From UBA937 sp031549725 (GTDB lineage: Bacteria > Spirochaetota > Spirochaetia > Treponematales > Breznakiellaceae), in assembly GCA_031549725.1 (NCBI GenBank), contig JAVBPH010000022.1, positions 18,956 through 82,955 of the forward strand: 64,000 bases of DNA. Reading direction: 5' to 3'. The notes under the pieces are model-generated. The model was given only the letters and a program-made list of their open reading frames with translations. It was not told where the DNA came from and made no database searches. Numbering within the stretch: the first letter of the stretch is position 1; every line of letters begins with the position of its first letter. This document shows positions 9,424 through 17,910 of this stretch, piece after piece. Position numbers and translations under genes: made by a program.

Positions 9424-9676
9424 TAGTAAACCCTATCGTATAAATTTTTAGTAAACATGGAAAACAAATATATAATAGAAAAAAAAATAAAGGATGATTA
9501 TCCTCTATAAGGACCGGAAAATATTCCGGTTCCTCTTCGCTCCATAAAAAGTTCTTCCATCACCATAATAAAACATTTTTTATTCCGATACCCCATCGCT
9601 CTGCCGGAAACGGCACTGCTTCCTCCAAAATGATCCTTAAGGTTTTCAAAGGGGGCAAATAGTTTGACAGGTCCCG

Positions 9677-9724
9677 GAAAAAAGAAAACAAAAGGCCGGG
9701 GTCATGGTTAACATGGCCCGGCCT
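9677..9724 (-). terminator. Intrinsic terminator between binding-protein and ATPase genes
   Basis: In the 362-bp gap 9424-9786, bases 9693-9700 and 9717-9724 form an AGGCCGGG stem on a CATG-containing inner palindrome. On the minus strand it is followed by TTTTGTTTTCTTTTTT. This should stop most transcripts after the DUF3798 gene, so the ATPase and permeases would be made at a lower level or from their own promoter. I see no gene in the rest of the gap. Confidence 0.75.
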
Positions 9725-9786
9725 CATCTACAACATCAAAATAGGTAAAGTAACTTTATACCTGTGCTCACCATAATTGCATAAAA

Positions 9787-11001
9787 CTAGTTCTGGAACT
9801 TAATGTTGTAATACTTTTCAGGAACCTTCTGTTCTGTGGTGGGGAGATATCCCTTGCCAAAGATATAGGTATCCATGTAAATCAGATAATGGTTATCTGC
9901 GCTAACACCGGTATTGGCATCAATGTACTTGCCGCCGTTCCATTTTGCGCCGGGGGTAAATTCACCCAGGGCGGAATAGAGGTCAGCCGTGTTGCCCAAT
10001 TTAGCGGTGCCTTCGATAATGCGCTTTGCATATTCACCCAGACCGGCAGTAACGGTGAAACCATAGGAATAAGCCCAGGTACCGAAACGGCCTGCACCAC
10101 CCTTGGCAATAACCGCTTCTTCAACCTTCTTGAGAATGGCAGGGAAGTTTCCCGCTTCTGCGGAAAGGTCGATACCCAAAGCTCCGGGATAACCCATCAG
10201 AGGAGAGGGAAGGTCGGCTTCCACAAACATTCCGCCGTAGGTCAGGAGCTGCTTCAGCAGGGGTTCGGTGTGGGCATCGTTGGTGCAGAAGAATGCACTT
10301 TCTTTTCCATAGCTGGAAATCCACTGGGGAGTTTTTTCCAGGATGAACTGCTGGGCGCCTGCCTGGCCGACATCGGAAGTCGGGTCGGGAGCGGTTTCAA
10401 ATACAAACTTAATGCCCAGGTCCTTACAGGCTTCTTCCATAATCTGCCGCCGGAGCCCCAGGGTTTCATAACTCATATGCCTCGGGAAGGAGATGTGCAC
10501 AAAAGTTTTTGCGCCAAGCTCTTTTGCTGCCCAAATGATTGTATAACCCCGGGAAATAAAGTCAGAGTTGATAGCCAAGTCGGCGGACCGCTGAATTACC
10601 GAGGGGTCCTCATGGGGTTCACCTGCGAACAGCAGAATATCAGGCCGGCGCTCCTTAACGCGCCTAAAGGCTTCGGCAGCGCCAGGAACCGACTGGTTCA
10701 TGACAATAGCCTTCATCTTGGGATCATCCGCCAGGGTAACAATCTGGGTAATAGTTGTTTCCTGCTGGTCCATGAAGTTATCAGGATATGTTATATGCTG
10801 AATCATGCCGCCATCGGACACCTTACCATAGCGTTTAATAAGTTCTTCCGCACCCCGGAGATCATCTTCGGACTGGGAAACGGTTCCGGTAACTACTCCA
10901 ATGTGGAACGCAGCGCCAACTTCTTTATCTTTTTTGCTGCATCCAAGGAAAAGCATAGTACTTACCAAGAGAGTCAAAAGAACAAGAGTAAACTTCTTCA
11001 T
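9787..11001 (-). CDS. DUF3798 solute-binding lipoprotein
   Basis: A TTG at 11019 also opens the frame, but the ATG at 11001 is preceded by GGAGGAAGAAT and starts a proper lipoprotein signal (M-K-K-F, a Leu/Thr core, then LFLGC), so I use that. The mature protein has about 385 residues with the two-lobe look of periplasmic binding proteins (HIGVVTGTVSQSEDDLRGAE near the start) and matches what I know as DUF3798. It stands alone in front of a terminator and then the ABC operon, the usual place for the binding component. The ligand is unknown. Related simple-sugar systems suggest a sugar, nucleoside or similar small solute, but that is inference. Confidence 0.85.
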   Translation of the reverse strand: MKKFTLVLLTLLVSTMLFLGCSKKDKEVGAAFHIGVVTGTVSQSEDDLRGAEELIKRYGKVSDGGMIQHITYPDNFMDQQETTITQIVTLADDPKMKAIVMNQSVPGAAEAFRRVKERRPDILLFAGEPHEDPSVIQRSADLAINSDFISRGYTIIWAAKELGAKTFVHISFPRHMSYETLGLRRQIMEEACKDLGIKFVFETAPDPTSDVGQAGAQQFILEKTPQWISSYGKESAFFCTNDAHTEPLLKQLLTYGGMFVEADLPSPLMGYPGALGIDLSAEAGNFPAILKKVEEAVIAKGGAGRFGTWAYSYGFTVTAGLGEYAKRIIEGTAKLGNTADLYSALGEFTPGAKWNGGKYIDANTGVSADNHYLIYMDTYIFGKGYLPTTEQKVPEKYYNIKFQN

Positions 11002-11381
11002 ATTCTTCCTCCAAAACAATTTAGATTATATTAAATCATTTTTTCCATCTTGGCAAATACTGTCAAGCGCATATTGTGAAAATTCCGTATAATATTTCAG
11101 AAAACAGGGAAAATTCATTAATTCTACAACATTTTTTAAGAAAAAATGGATTTTTATTCACATATATTCCTATATAAAGAAACATTTTCTTTGCCAAAGG
11201 CAGGTGTTGGGGAAATTTTTCACCATAATATAATATTTATTAGACTTTTTTCGGACGAATCCGGAAAATTCCTTATGCAATGACAAAATATAGATATTTT
11301 GTCTGGAATAAATCAGGGTATATGACTTTTATAGAAATATGAACTGAATATTACCACTCCTCATGAACGATTTTACAGATC
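11002..11381. other. AT-rich upstream region of the DUF3798 gene
   Basis: There is no gene here. On the minus strand a TTGACA box occurs near 11052-11057, the best promoter-like sequence before the DUF3798 gene, but a good -10 box at the right distance is lacking. The rest is strongly AT-rich with no riboswitch that I recognise. Confidence 0.35.
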
Positions 11382-11625
11382 TCTTCGATACTTCAAGAAC
11401 CTCAGGGACCGGAGCCTCCCCCGGTGGTTGAGGCTCCCGAAACCACCTGCGGGTGAAAGCTTTTTCTTTACTGGTCCATTCGACAGGCTTTTCTTTCCCC
11501 GGGCCCTTCGAGGGCCCTCAGGGACCGGAGATTCCCCCGGTGGTTGAGGCTCCCGAAACCTCCTGCGGGAGGGAATTTATTCTTCCCTGGACCATCCGAT
11601 ACATCGGAACCCCGGGGACCGGGAA
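11382..11625 (+). repeat. Family A palindromic repeats (three copies, the last degraded)
   Basis: Copies lie at about 11382-11447, 11503-11565 and, degraded, 11589-11625. Each full copy joins two hairpins. The first is built on GGTCCCTTCGAG and CTCAGGGACC, the second on GGTGGTTGAGG and CCGAAACCACC. The layout resembles bacterial interspersed mosaic elements made of REP units. The same unit appears at 15246, 20930, 23724, 23811, 31278, 42782 and 61126. Confidence 0.8.
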
Positions 11626-11652
11626 TAATATTCAGTTGTGGTTTTAAACCGG

Positions 11653-12366
11653 CTACAGTGCCTCAGCGGGAAAATACCGCTGAAATTCTTTAACAAGGAT
11701 AATTGATTTTTTGCTTTCGTCCTTAAAAAAATCCAGGAAAGGTATATATCTGATCATGGGGTTAGTAAAAATGACTTCACCGTTTTGGGTAATGGTTGTT
11801 GGGGTACTTCTAACCTGGCCGCCTGCCAGGGGAATAAGCTCATCAAAATGGAATTCGTAAATATCCACTGTTATGGGATCTTCCAGGCTTGCTAACTGGA
11901 AAAATGCAAATTCCCTTTGGGATTCATTATCGGAAAAACGCATAATCCGGACTGCGGTCTGGCTTGATCCATCCATCCGGAAAACCAGCGGATCCGTTTC
12001 ACTTGCCAGGGGGAAACGCATGAACAGGAACGAGAAAGCCACCACCAGAAATCCTAAAATAATAACCAGAGGGAAACCCGAATGCCGGGGAAACCGGCAT
12101 GATACCCCGGTCAGAATAAAAATAACCGCCCCGGCGATATAAAATCCCCTGTAAAAAAACACCTCTCCCCTGGAAAACACCACCCCCAGGGTAAGAAAAA
12201 CCAGCGCCCCGGAAATCCAGAGGAGGCCCCCGGTGACCGTCCGGTTTTTCTGTCGAAATGTCAGCCCTGATTTGATAAGATAAGCCAAACATCCTGCACT
12301 TAATCCAAGACAGAATACCCCCAGATAAAACAAATCCCTGGACAAATAAAGATTATCCAAGTCCAT
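11653..12366 (-). CDS. Four-helix membrane protein with extracytoplasmic C-terminal domain
   Basis: The start is taken as the ATG at 12366, inside the last codons of the M32 carboxypeptidase gene (14-base overlap). The longer frame to 12402 would run deeper into that gene. The 237-residue product has helices at about residues 11-31, 45-63, 70-88 and 98-118, followed by a soluble part of roughly 115 residues containing several Phe, Asp and Ile clusters. No family is recognised. Coupling to the peptidase gene suggests coexpression, not necessarily a shared role. Confidence 0.6.
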   Translation of the reverse strand: MDLDNLYLSRDLFYLGVFCLGLSAGCLAYLIKSGLTFRQKNRTVTGGLLWISGALVFLTLGVVFSRGEVFFYRGFYIAGAVIFILTGVSCRFPRHSGFPLVIILGFLVVAFSFLFMRFPLASETDPLVFRMDGSSQTAVRIMRFSDNESQREFAFFQLASLEDPITVDIYEFHFDELIPLAGGQVRSTPTTITQNGEVIFTNPMIRYIPFLDFFKDESKKSIILVKEFQRYFPAEAL

Positions 12367-13873
12367 ATAAATCCGTATACTTGTCTTTGATATATTGAAC
12401 AAAAGGAGCCGGTGAAAGCGCCTTTCCGGTAACTTTTACCAGCATATCCGATGGGGAAAGCCGTTTTCCCCACACATAGAGGGTATCCCTAAGCCAGGTT
12501 TGAATTTCCCTGAAGGATCCCGCTTCTATTTGGGTATACACCTGGGGAATATCTTTTTTCAGGCGGTTCCATATCTGCAGTCCGTACAAATTTCCCAGGG
12601 CGTAACTGGGAAAATACCCAAAGGAACCCATGGACCAGTGGACATCCTGAAGAACCCCCTGGGTATCGGTGTTAATATCAACCCCCAGGTATTCCTTCAT
12701 CATTGACCGCCAGGCTCCGGGGAGATCCTCCGGGGTGAGCACACCGGAAAATAACTGTTTTTCCAGTTCAAACCGGAGGATAATATGAAGGGAATAACTG
12801 ACCTCATCCGCATCAACCCGGATACATGATGGCTCCACCCGGTTCACCGCCTTAATAAAATCATCAATCCTTACCGGGTCAAGCTGTTTCTGGAACAGGT
12901 GCTGGAGCCTTCCGTATAGAGGTGTCCAGAATTCCCTGCTCCGGCCAATGACATTTTCCCAAAGCCTTGACTGGGATTCATGGATTCCCATGGATGCCCC
13001 ATCGGCCAGGCAGGTTCCCTGGATTTCCCTGGGGAAGCCCAGTTCATACAAAGCATGGCCTGTTTCATGGATAGTGGAAAAAACCGATGAAATCATATTA
13101 TCCGGGACATACCTGGTGGTTATCCGGACATCATCCGTTCCCAGGCTGGTGGTAAAAGGATGGACGCTTACATCAAGCCTTCCCCGCTCTTCATCAAAGC
13201 CGATATGATTCATCACCTCCCTGTTGAAGGTTTCCTGTTTTTTTACATCGTAAACCAGTTTCAGAAAATCCGGATTAGGCTGGGGAGCCTTTTGTATCTG
13301 TTTAATCAGTTTTACCAGGGAATCCTTCAAAGGAGTAAACAGCCGGCTGATATCCTCCTGGGTCATATCCGGTTCATATATGCTGATAAGCCCGTCATAG
13401 GTATTTTCATACCCCCAGTAGGATGATTTTTTCCGGGCAATTTCGACCATTTTTTTCAGGTGGGGAAGAAATATGCTGAAGTCATTGTTTTTCCGGGCTT
13501 TTACCCAGGCAGGCTGGGAAAGCCCCTCTGCCCTGGCAGCATCTTTTACAAACCTGGCGGGGAGCTTGGTAAGCCTGTCGTAATTCCGGCGGAATACCTT
13601 AAGAAAATCCCGTTCCGCCGGGGACAGTCCCTCATCTCCCCCGGGATTTTCCGGGGTTGATCCCAAATCATCCAGCAGGCGGCCGTTTATTTTGCCGGTA
13701 AGCATCTCATGGCTTAACCCTTCCAGCAGGGCCAGCTGGTCCGACCGCTCTTCCACAGCCTTTGGGGGAAGATTGATATCCATATCCCAGTGAAGCAAAG
13801 CTATGGCCCTTTCCAGGAGCCGGGCTTCCCGGTCAATTTGATGAAGCTGGGTAAGAGATCCGATTTTCGGCAT
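12353..13873 (-). CDS. M32 family metallocarboxypeptidase
   Basis: The frame extends to 13969, but the ATG at 13873 has AAAGGA upstream and gives a 506-residue protein of normal M32 length beginning MPKIGSLTQLHQ. The zinc site HETGH is at residues 269-273, with the family's second motif IHESQSR at 297-303, where Glu299 is the third ligand. The N-terminal LHWDMDINLPPKAVEERSDQ also fits M32. These enzymes remove C-terminal residues from peptides in the cytoplasm, with broad specificity. The downstream membrane-protein gene overlaps its end by 14 bases. Confidence 0.92.
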   Translation of the reverse strand: MPKIGSLTQLHQIDREARLLERAIALLHWDMDINLPPKAVEERSDQLALLEGLSHEMLTGKINGRLLDDLGSTPENPGGDEGLSPAERDFLKVFRRNYDRLTKLPARFVKDAARAEGLSQPAWVKARKNNDFSIFLPHLKKMVEIARKKSSYWGYENTYDGLISIYEPDMTQEDISRLFTPLKDSLVKLIKQIQKAPQPNPDFLKLVYDVKKQETFNREVMNHIGFDEERGRLDVSVHPFTTSLGTDDVRITTRYVPDNMISSVFSTIHETGHALYELGFPREIQGTCLADGASMGIHESQSRLWENVIGRSREFWTPLYGRLQHLFQKQLDPVRIDDFIKAVNRVEPSCIRVDADEVSYSLHIILRFELEKQLFSGVLTPEDLPGAWRSMMKEYLGVDINTDTQGVLQDVHWSMGSFGYFPSYALGNLYGLQIWNRLKKDIPQVYTQIEAGSFREIQTWLRDTLYVWGKRLSPSDMLVKVTGKALSPAPFVQYIKDKYTDLYGLG

Positions 13874-13997
13874 TAATATTCCTTTGGGGAAGCCCCGGAA
13901 ATCAGGGGAAAACCCTGCAGATCCGGAACTTCCAGACACTAGGGAATCACCGGTTGATACATCGGGCATAAACCGGTGTTCACCTTACTTGGCTGCA

Positions 13998-14133
13998 AGG
14001 GAAACATTGATTAATGCCCACAGAGCATTAATCAGTGTATTCTTTAATATAGGCAATTCTTTGTGCAACAAAGAATTGCGAAGGGAACCGCAGATTGGCC
14101 GCATATTGCGGCCGGTTTAATCAGCGGTTCCCT
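13998..14133. repeat. 136-bp nested palindromic element abutting a stop codon
   Basis: The segment starts AGGGAAAC and ends GCGGTTCCCT. It contains a stem ATTGATTAATGC/GCATTAATCA, a stem GCAATTCTTTGT/ACAAAGAATTGC, and an outer GGGAACCGC/GCGGTTCCC stem enclosing GGCCGCA/TGCGGCC. Its last two bases overlap the stop codon of the kinase-like gene at 14132. It may act as a terminator for that gene, and it has the layout of a small non-autonomous mobile element. I find no second copy in the window. Confidence 0.6.
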
Positions 14134-14953
14134 AGGGCATTATACTGTATTCCTGAACCACCTGCAATTCCGACTGGACTTCGCTTATCGAAGGCAATTC
14201 CTGGGCAGCGGTAACCGCCGCTTCCACCAGTGACTGGGAACCGGCCACACCAAAAAGGGTTACCTTTGATCCGGAAACATCAGCTTCCAGGAAATGAATG
14301 GGTATCGTTTTTTCAAACAGGATATGGTGGATCACCTGCTGGGCCAGGGTAAGCTCCTGGATCTTTTTCAAGCCCAGGGCTTCGGTTTCCCTGGTGACGT
14401 ATTCATCCAGGAGACTTTTAATTATTTTTGCCCCCATGGCAGGATGAAAGTCACCGGTATTTATACACAGATGATAATTACAGGCATTGGTCCAGGCCAT
14501 ATCAAAGAAATACCGGTGGAACCCTTCCCGGTCCCGGTCGCTTTGTTCGATAATCTGCTTTGCCCTTTTGTCATCACAATGGAAATAACTTTTTACCCGC
14601 TCGGCCCGGACATCATAGGGCGCAGCCAGAAATATGGAAACCACACCGGGTACGTTTTTAAAAATAGCACTTGCCCCGCGGCCTATGATGATGCAGTTTC
14701 CCTGGGCTGCCTCGGCCAACATGGCCATTTTAAGGTAATGGAGGTAATCATCCCGGCTCCTGGAAAGGGATGCCCAGAACCCCGGTTTCCGTTCATCATA
14801 CCGGGCAAACTTGGTGCCGGTAAAACCATAGGATTTAATCAATTCTTCTATCTTTTGCTTATCCGCAAAACTGTAATTCAGCAGTTTTTCCAATTCGTGG
14901 GCAGTTTCATCACCCATGGCTGCTAATTCCCGGGAAATTGTAACAATTGCCAT
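14132..14953 (-). CDS. Cytidylate kinase-like protein with C-terminal BON-like domain
   Basis: This 273-residue protein has two parts. Residues 1 to about 200 fit the cytidylate-kinase-like family: an N-terminal TISREL (normally ISRexGSGG), then IIIGRGAS, the Arg-rich lid-like segment and a YHLCINT strand. The P-loop equivalent is altered to SRELAAMGDET, so normal nucleotide binding is uncertain. Residues about 205-270 look like a BON fold, with VSGSKVTLFGVAGSQ followed by a helix and ISEVQSEL. BON domains usually bind lipid or phospholipid surfaces or other proteins. The ATG at 14953 follows AAAGGAGCTTGTT. The fusion suggests a sensor or scaffold rather than CMP kinase. That is inference. 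Confidence 0.75.
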   Translation of the reverse strand: MAIVTISRELAAMGDETAHELEKLLNYSFADKQKIEELIKSYGFTGTKFARYDERKPGFWASLSRSRDDYLHYLKMAMLAEAAQGNCIIIGRGASAIFKNVPGVVSIFLAAPYDVRAERVKSYFHCDDKRAKQIIEQSDRDREGFHRYFFDMAWTNACNYHLCINTGDFHPAMGAKIIKSLLDEYVTRETEALGLKKIQELTLAQQVIHHILFEKTIPIHFLEADVSGSKVTLFGVAGSQSLVEAAVTAAQELPSISEVQSELQVVQEYSIMP

Positions 14954-15245
14954 AACAAGCTCCTTTCAAACGTCTGCTAAGACGAGCCTGAATCTCAGAC
15001 TTGTTTTGCCTGGTGTCTTTTAATGTTCAACTAAAAGACCTCATATATAGGATAAAACTATGGGAGGAACTTGTCAAAACAAAAATATCAATTAGCGGGA
15101 TTTTTGAAGCTTTAACTTTACAGGATGGGTATGCATAAACTTTCTCTTGCCTGTATATATTAAGGAATAAACCAACCGAATTGTACATATTATGGAAAAA
15201 CTGGAACTCATTTCATAAATAGTTTCCAAAGAATATCTTCTCTCA

Positions 15246-15305
15246 CCGGTGGTTTCGGGAGCCTCAACCACCGGGAATCTCAGGCCCCTGGGGAATCCCA
15301 AAGGC
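15246..15305 (-). repeat. Family A palindromic repeat, reverse orientation
   Basis: One copy, reading in reverse, has GGTGGTTTCGGGAGCCTCAACCACC intact and a shortened second hairpin (CAGGCCCCTGGGG). It lies just after the stop of the membrane-protein gene at 15326 and may serve as its terminator. The rest of the gap 14954-15245 is AT-rich leader of the kinase-like gene with no other gene visible. Confidence 0.7.
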
Positions 15306-15325
15306 CGGGGGATTTTTTAGTCCCA

Positions 15326-16318
15326 TTATTTTTCTTCGGGATTCGGATCCTTCTCATTATCAAGATTGCCATGGAGGGTCTTAACCTGGTTAAGCTTTTT
15401 CCTGTTGGTTACGCTTATAACCCCCCAGGAACCAAAAATACCCACAGCAGTAAACAGCAGGGCCTGCAGGAATTGTATAATTATCTGGGGAAGCATATTC
15501 AGAAAGGATATGGCAAAGATGAATTCATCCAAAGTCAGTAATTCCTCGCCTAATGCCCGGGAAAGATTAATGTAAAAACTGGCTAATACTATAATGGCGG
15601 TACAAAGTACGGAAATAACTGCAACAATTCCGGGGGTTGCCCGGGACATAATCCCCTTTCCAATTTTATACCCCAGGTAAGCCGCTATGGGGGTAAAAAT
15701 AAACAACGGTGTCAGCAGGACGTGGAAAAACGCCAGAGCAATCAAACTGGGAATAGATCCAACAATTCCGCCGAGGAAGGCGCATAAAACCGCCAGGCCA
15801 TAATTTCCGGTCCGGATATTTTCGTCAATTTCCTTAGCCAGCTGATGGGCCCGTTCTTTTTTGCAGCGTTCATGGGCGGAATAATATATTTTATTGCTTT
15901 CCACGGTATCATCCGTGTCTGGCTGTCCGCAGAAAAAACAATCCTGGCTGGGTTTTATTTCTAACCGGGAAAGCTGTTCCCCCAGAATGCCCACGGTTTC
16001 ATCCAGCTTGGTTAAGGAGGTTTCGGGTTTAAATCCCTTTATGCGGATCCTGAGGAGGTTGTTTGCCTTTAAAAACTCAACGGTACCGGTCATTTTTAGG
16101 GCTTCCTTAAGGGACAGGGCCTTTTCACTATCCAACTGGTCAGCCGACAAAGGGATATTTACAATAAAACCGGTATTACTGTTCAGATATCCATTAAAAT
16201 AATAATAAATACTTATCGGAATATCCTGGTGCTTAAAAAAAAGTGTGTCACTCCCCGGGATCAGGGGGATACCCTTCTGCTGGGCAAAGGTTTCCAAAAC
16301 CTTATTCATTTTTGCCAT
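15326..16318 (-). CDS. Zinc-finger-like membrane protein of unknown function
   Basis: The protein has 330 residues. The first 145 are soluble and have alternating beta/alpha character. Residues about 147-171 contain CFFCG and later H-x-x-C, which could bind one zinc ion. From residue 190 on there are four likely helices (roughly 190-215, 216-240, 245-270 and 282-312), then a polar Lys/Glu-rich tail. The start at 16318 has AGGAGG nearby. It is 12 bases from the VOC gene upstream, so the two are probably cotranscribed. I recognise no family. Confidence 0.6.
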   Translation of the reverse strand: MAKMNKVLETFAQQKGIPLIPGSDTLFFKHQDIPISIYYYFNGYLNSNTGFIVNIPLSADQLDSEKALSLKEALKMTGTVEFLKANNLLRIRIKGFKPETSLTKLDETVGILGEQLSRLEIKPSQDCFFCGQPDTDDTVESNKIYYSAHERCKKERAHQLAKEIDENIRTGNYGLAVLCAFLGGIVGSIPSLIALAFFHVLLTPLFIFTPIAAYLGYKIGKGIMSRATPGIVAVISVLCTAIIVLASFYINLSRALGEELLTLDEFIFAISFLNMLPQIIIQFLQALLFTAVGIFGSWGVISVTNRKKLNQVKTLHGNLDNEKDPNPEEK

Positions 16319-16330
16319 GGCGCAAGCCTC

Positions 16331-16759
16331 CTAGCCCTTTATAATGGATTCTTCAAGATTAATCATCCATGGTACACCGAATTTATCGATAAATCCGGTG
16401 AAAAGTTCCCCCCAGGGGGCTTTTTCCTGATTTTCCGGGATAGTACCCCCCTCGGCAAGTTCCTTAAATAAACGCAATGCCTCATCCTTGGATGAAAGGG
16501 TAATCATGATGGCCAAATTGTTCCCGTGGATTACCCTTCCCATGGAAGGCAGCAGATCCATCCCGTGGATAATGCAGTCTTCCCCCAGGGCAAGTTCCGC
16601 GTGTTTAATCAGTTTTCCGTCGGATTCATCCAGGATGAATTCCGAAGGCACATCACCATACCGGACCAGAAAAATATATTCCCCGCCAAAAACCGATTTA
16701 TAAAATTCAAAGGCTTCTTCACAGTTTCTGCTGAAGGTTAAATAGGAAGCTATTTTCAT
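16331..16759 (-). CDS. VOC family protein (PhnB / glyoxalase-like fold)
   Basis: This 142-residue protein begins with the PhnB-like pattern YLTFSRNCEEAFEFYKSVFGG. It has a central HAELALGED stretch and ends with WGELFTGFIDKFGVPWMIN, all typical of the PhnB subgroup of the vicinal oxygen chelate family. These small dimeric proteins form a metal or ligand pocket from paired beta-alpha-beta-beta-beta units. Their biochemical role is mostly unknown. The ATG at 16759 follows AGAGGAGAATT. Confidence 0.85.
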   Translation of the reverse strand: MKIASYLTFSRNCEEAFEFYKSVFGGEYIFLVRYGDVPSEFILDESDGKLIKHAELALGEDCIIHGMDLLPSMGRVIHGNNLAIMITLSSKDEALRLFKELAEGGTIPENQEKAPWGELFTGFIDKFGVPWMINLEESIIKG

Positions 16760-16925
16760 AATTCTCCTCTTTTTTTGATGACTTTAAATTCAATAATACG
16801 GGTTATCAGGGGTTTTTCATAGATAAAAATACCGATACCCCTGGGCTGAACCAGATAGGGTTTCAAAAACAAACGATTCGTCCGGGAAAATTGGTTAACC
16901 TGTCAATTGTATCAATTTAAGTACT

Positions 16926-16961
16926 TTGAAAAATCGTAATTCTACGCTATCATTTATACTA
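16926..16961 (+). promoter_or_regulatory. Promoter giving a predicted leaderless mRNA
   Basis: TTGAAA (16926-16931), a 16-bp spacer and TATCAT (16948-16953) are followed after 7 bases by the ATG at 16961. Transcription would begin at or next to the A of the start codon. No ribosome-binding sequence is present. Confidence 0.55.
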
Positions 16962-17632
16962 TGATGAACCGGTCCCGTTTATATTTAACAGTTTTATTGA
17001 TATTCGTTTTTGCCATGCCTCTTTTTTCCCAGACTAAACCCGATGCCCTCAGGAACTACAGGATAGGCCGGGATCTGGAATCCCAGGGCAGGATGAATGA
17101 AGCCGACGCTTATTATAACGAAGCCGTAAAAATTTGCATGGATGAAATTAACCAGAATGCTACCAATATGGATTCCTACACAGTGCTTACCTGGACACTC
17201 CAGCGGCAGAAAAAATACCGGGAAGTTCTTGACTGGGGACAGCGGGGACTCCGGGTAAACGCGAGCGATTACCGGATCATTGAAACCATGGGGGAAGCAT
17301 CATTTTACCTGGACGACTACGATCAATCCCTGAAATATATGCAGAAGTATATTGATTCCGCGCCCCAGGGTGACCGGGTTTCGGTGGCCTACTTTTTTAT
17401 GGGGGAAATTTACCGTCTCCGGAAGCAGTACTTCCATGCGGATATAGCCTATACCACCGCGGTAAGGCTGGAACCAAACCTGCCCCTCTGGTGGTACCGG
17501 CTGGGAAGTGTCAGGGAAAGCCTGGGCGACTACAAACCTGCGGTTGAAGCCTATGAAAGAGCGGTAAGGCTTAACCCCGGTTATAAGGAAGCTTCCGACG
17601 GTCTTGCCCGGTCAAAGGCAAGAGCGGGCTGA
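16961..17632 (+). CDS. Exported TPR-repeat protein
   Basis: The 223-residue protein starts with a signal peptide (residues 1-24, ending PLFSQ). It then has TPR-like helical pairs at about residues 32-65, 100-130, 140-170 and 176-210; the last is clearest, with WYRLGSVRESLGDYKPAVEAYERAVRLNPG. TPR units bind proteins, so it is likely a periplasmic scaffold or adaptor. The start codon has no ribosome site and sits 7 bases after a -10 box, so translation is probably leaderless. No partner is named by the context, though the next operon encodes envelope lipoproteins. Confidence 0.8.
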   Translation: MMNRSRLYLTVLLIFVFAMPLFSQTKPDALRNYRIGRDLESQGRMNEADAYYNEAVKICMDEINQNATNMDSYTVLTWTLQRQKKYREVLDWGQRGLRVNASDYRIIETMGEASFYLDDYDQSLKYMQKYIDSAPQGDRVSVAYFFMGEIYRLRKQYFHADIAYTTAVRLEPNLPLWWYRLGSVRESLGDYKPAVEAYERAVRLNPGYKEASDGLARSKARAG

Positions 17633-17737
17633 TCATTTTCCGGGACGGTATCCTAAATCTGTGAAAGACCGCCGCCTTTCCATGTTTAGATCTTTTTTTA
17701 CCGACTCAACCCTGTCTTTTATTGAAAAAAGTTTTTT

Positions 17738-17878
17738 TTTACATTATTCTGTGGTATAACTTATTATAAGTGATGTGTTATAAATAATAATGTTATTATT
17801 TGGAATTTCTAAAAACCTGGTTAGATTTTTGGAGATTCCCATAACATCCAGGAAAACTTCTTAAAACTGAAGTTTTCC
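17738..17878 (+). promoter_or_regulatory. Possible promoter and leader hairpin of the lpoB operon
   Basis: TTTACA (17738-17743), an 18-bp spacer and TATTAT (17762-17767) form a reasonable promoter. The leader contains GGAAAACTT/AAGTTTTCC (17851-17878), a variant of the family C hairpin, shortly before the GGAGG ribosome site of the gene at 17911. Confidence 0.4.
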
Positions 17879-17910
17879 ACCGAACAGGATTTTTTCCGGA
17901 GGTATATTTT

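Noticed and set aside
11002..11381. Riboswitch in the DUF3798 leader
   Set aside because: No conserved aptamer blocks that I know can be found; it is only AT-rich sequence with a possible -35 box.
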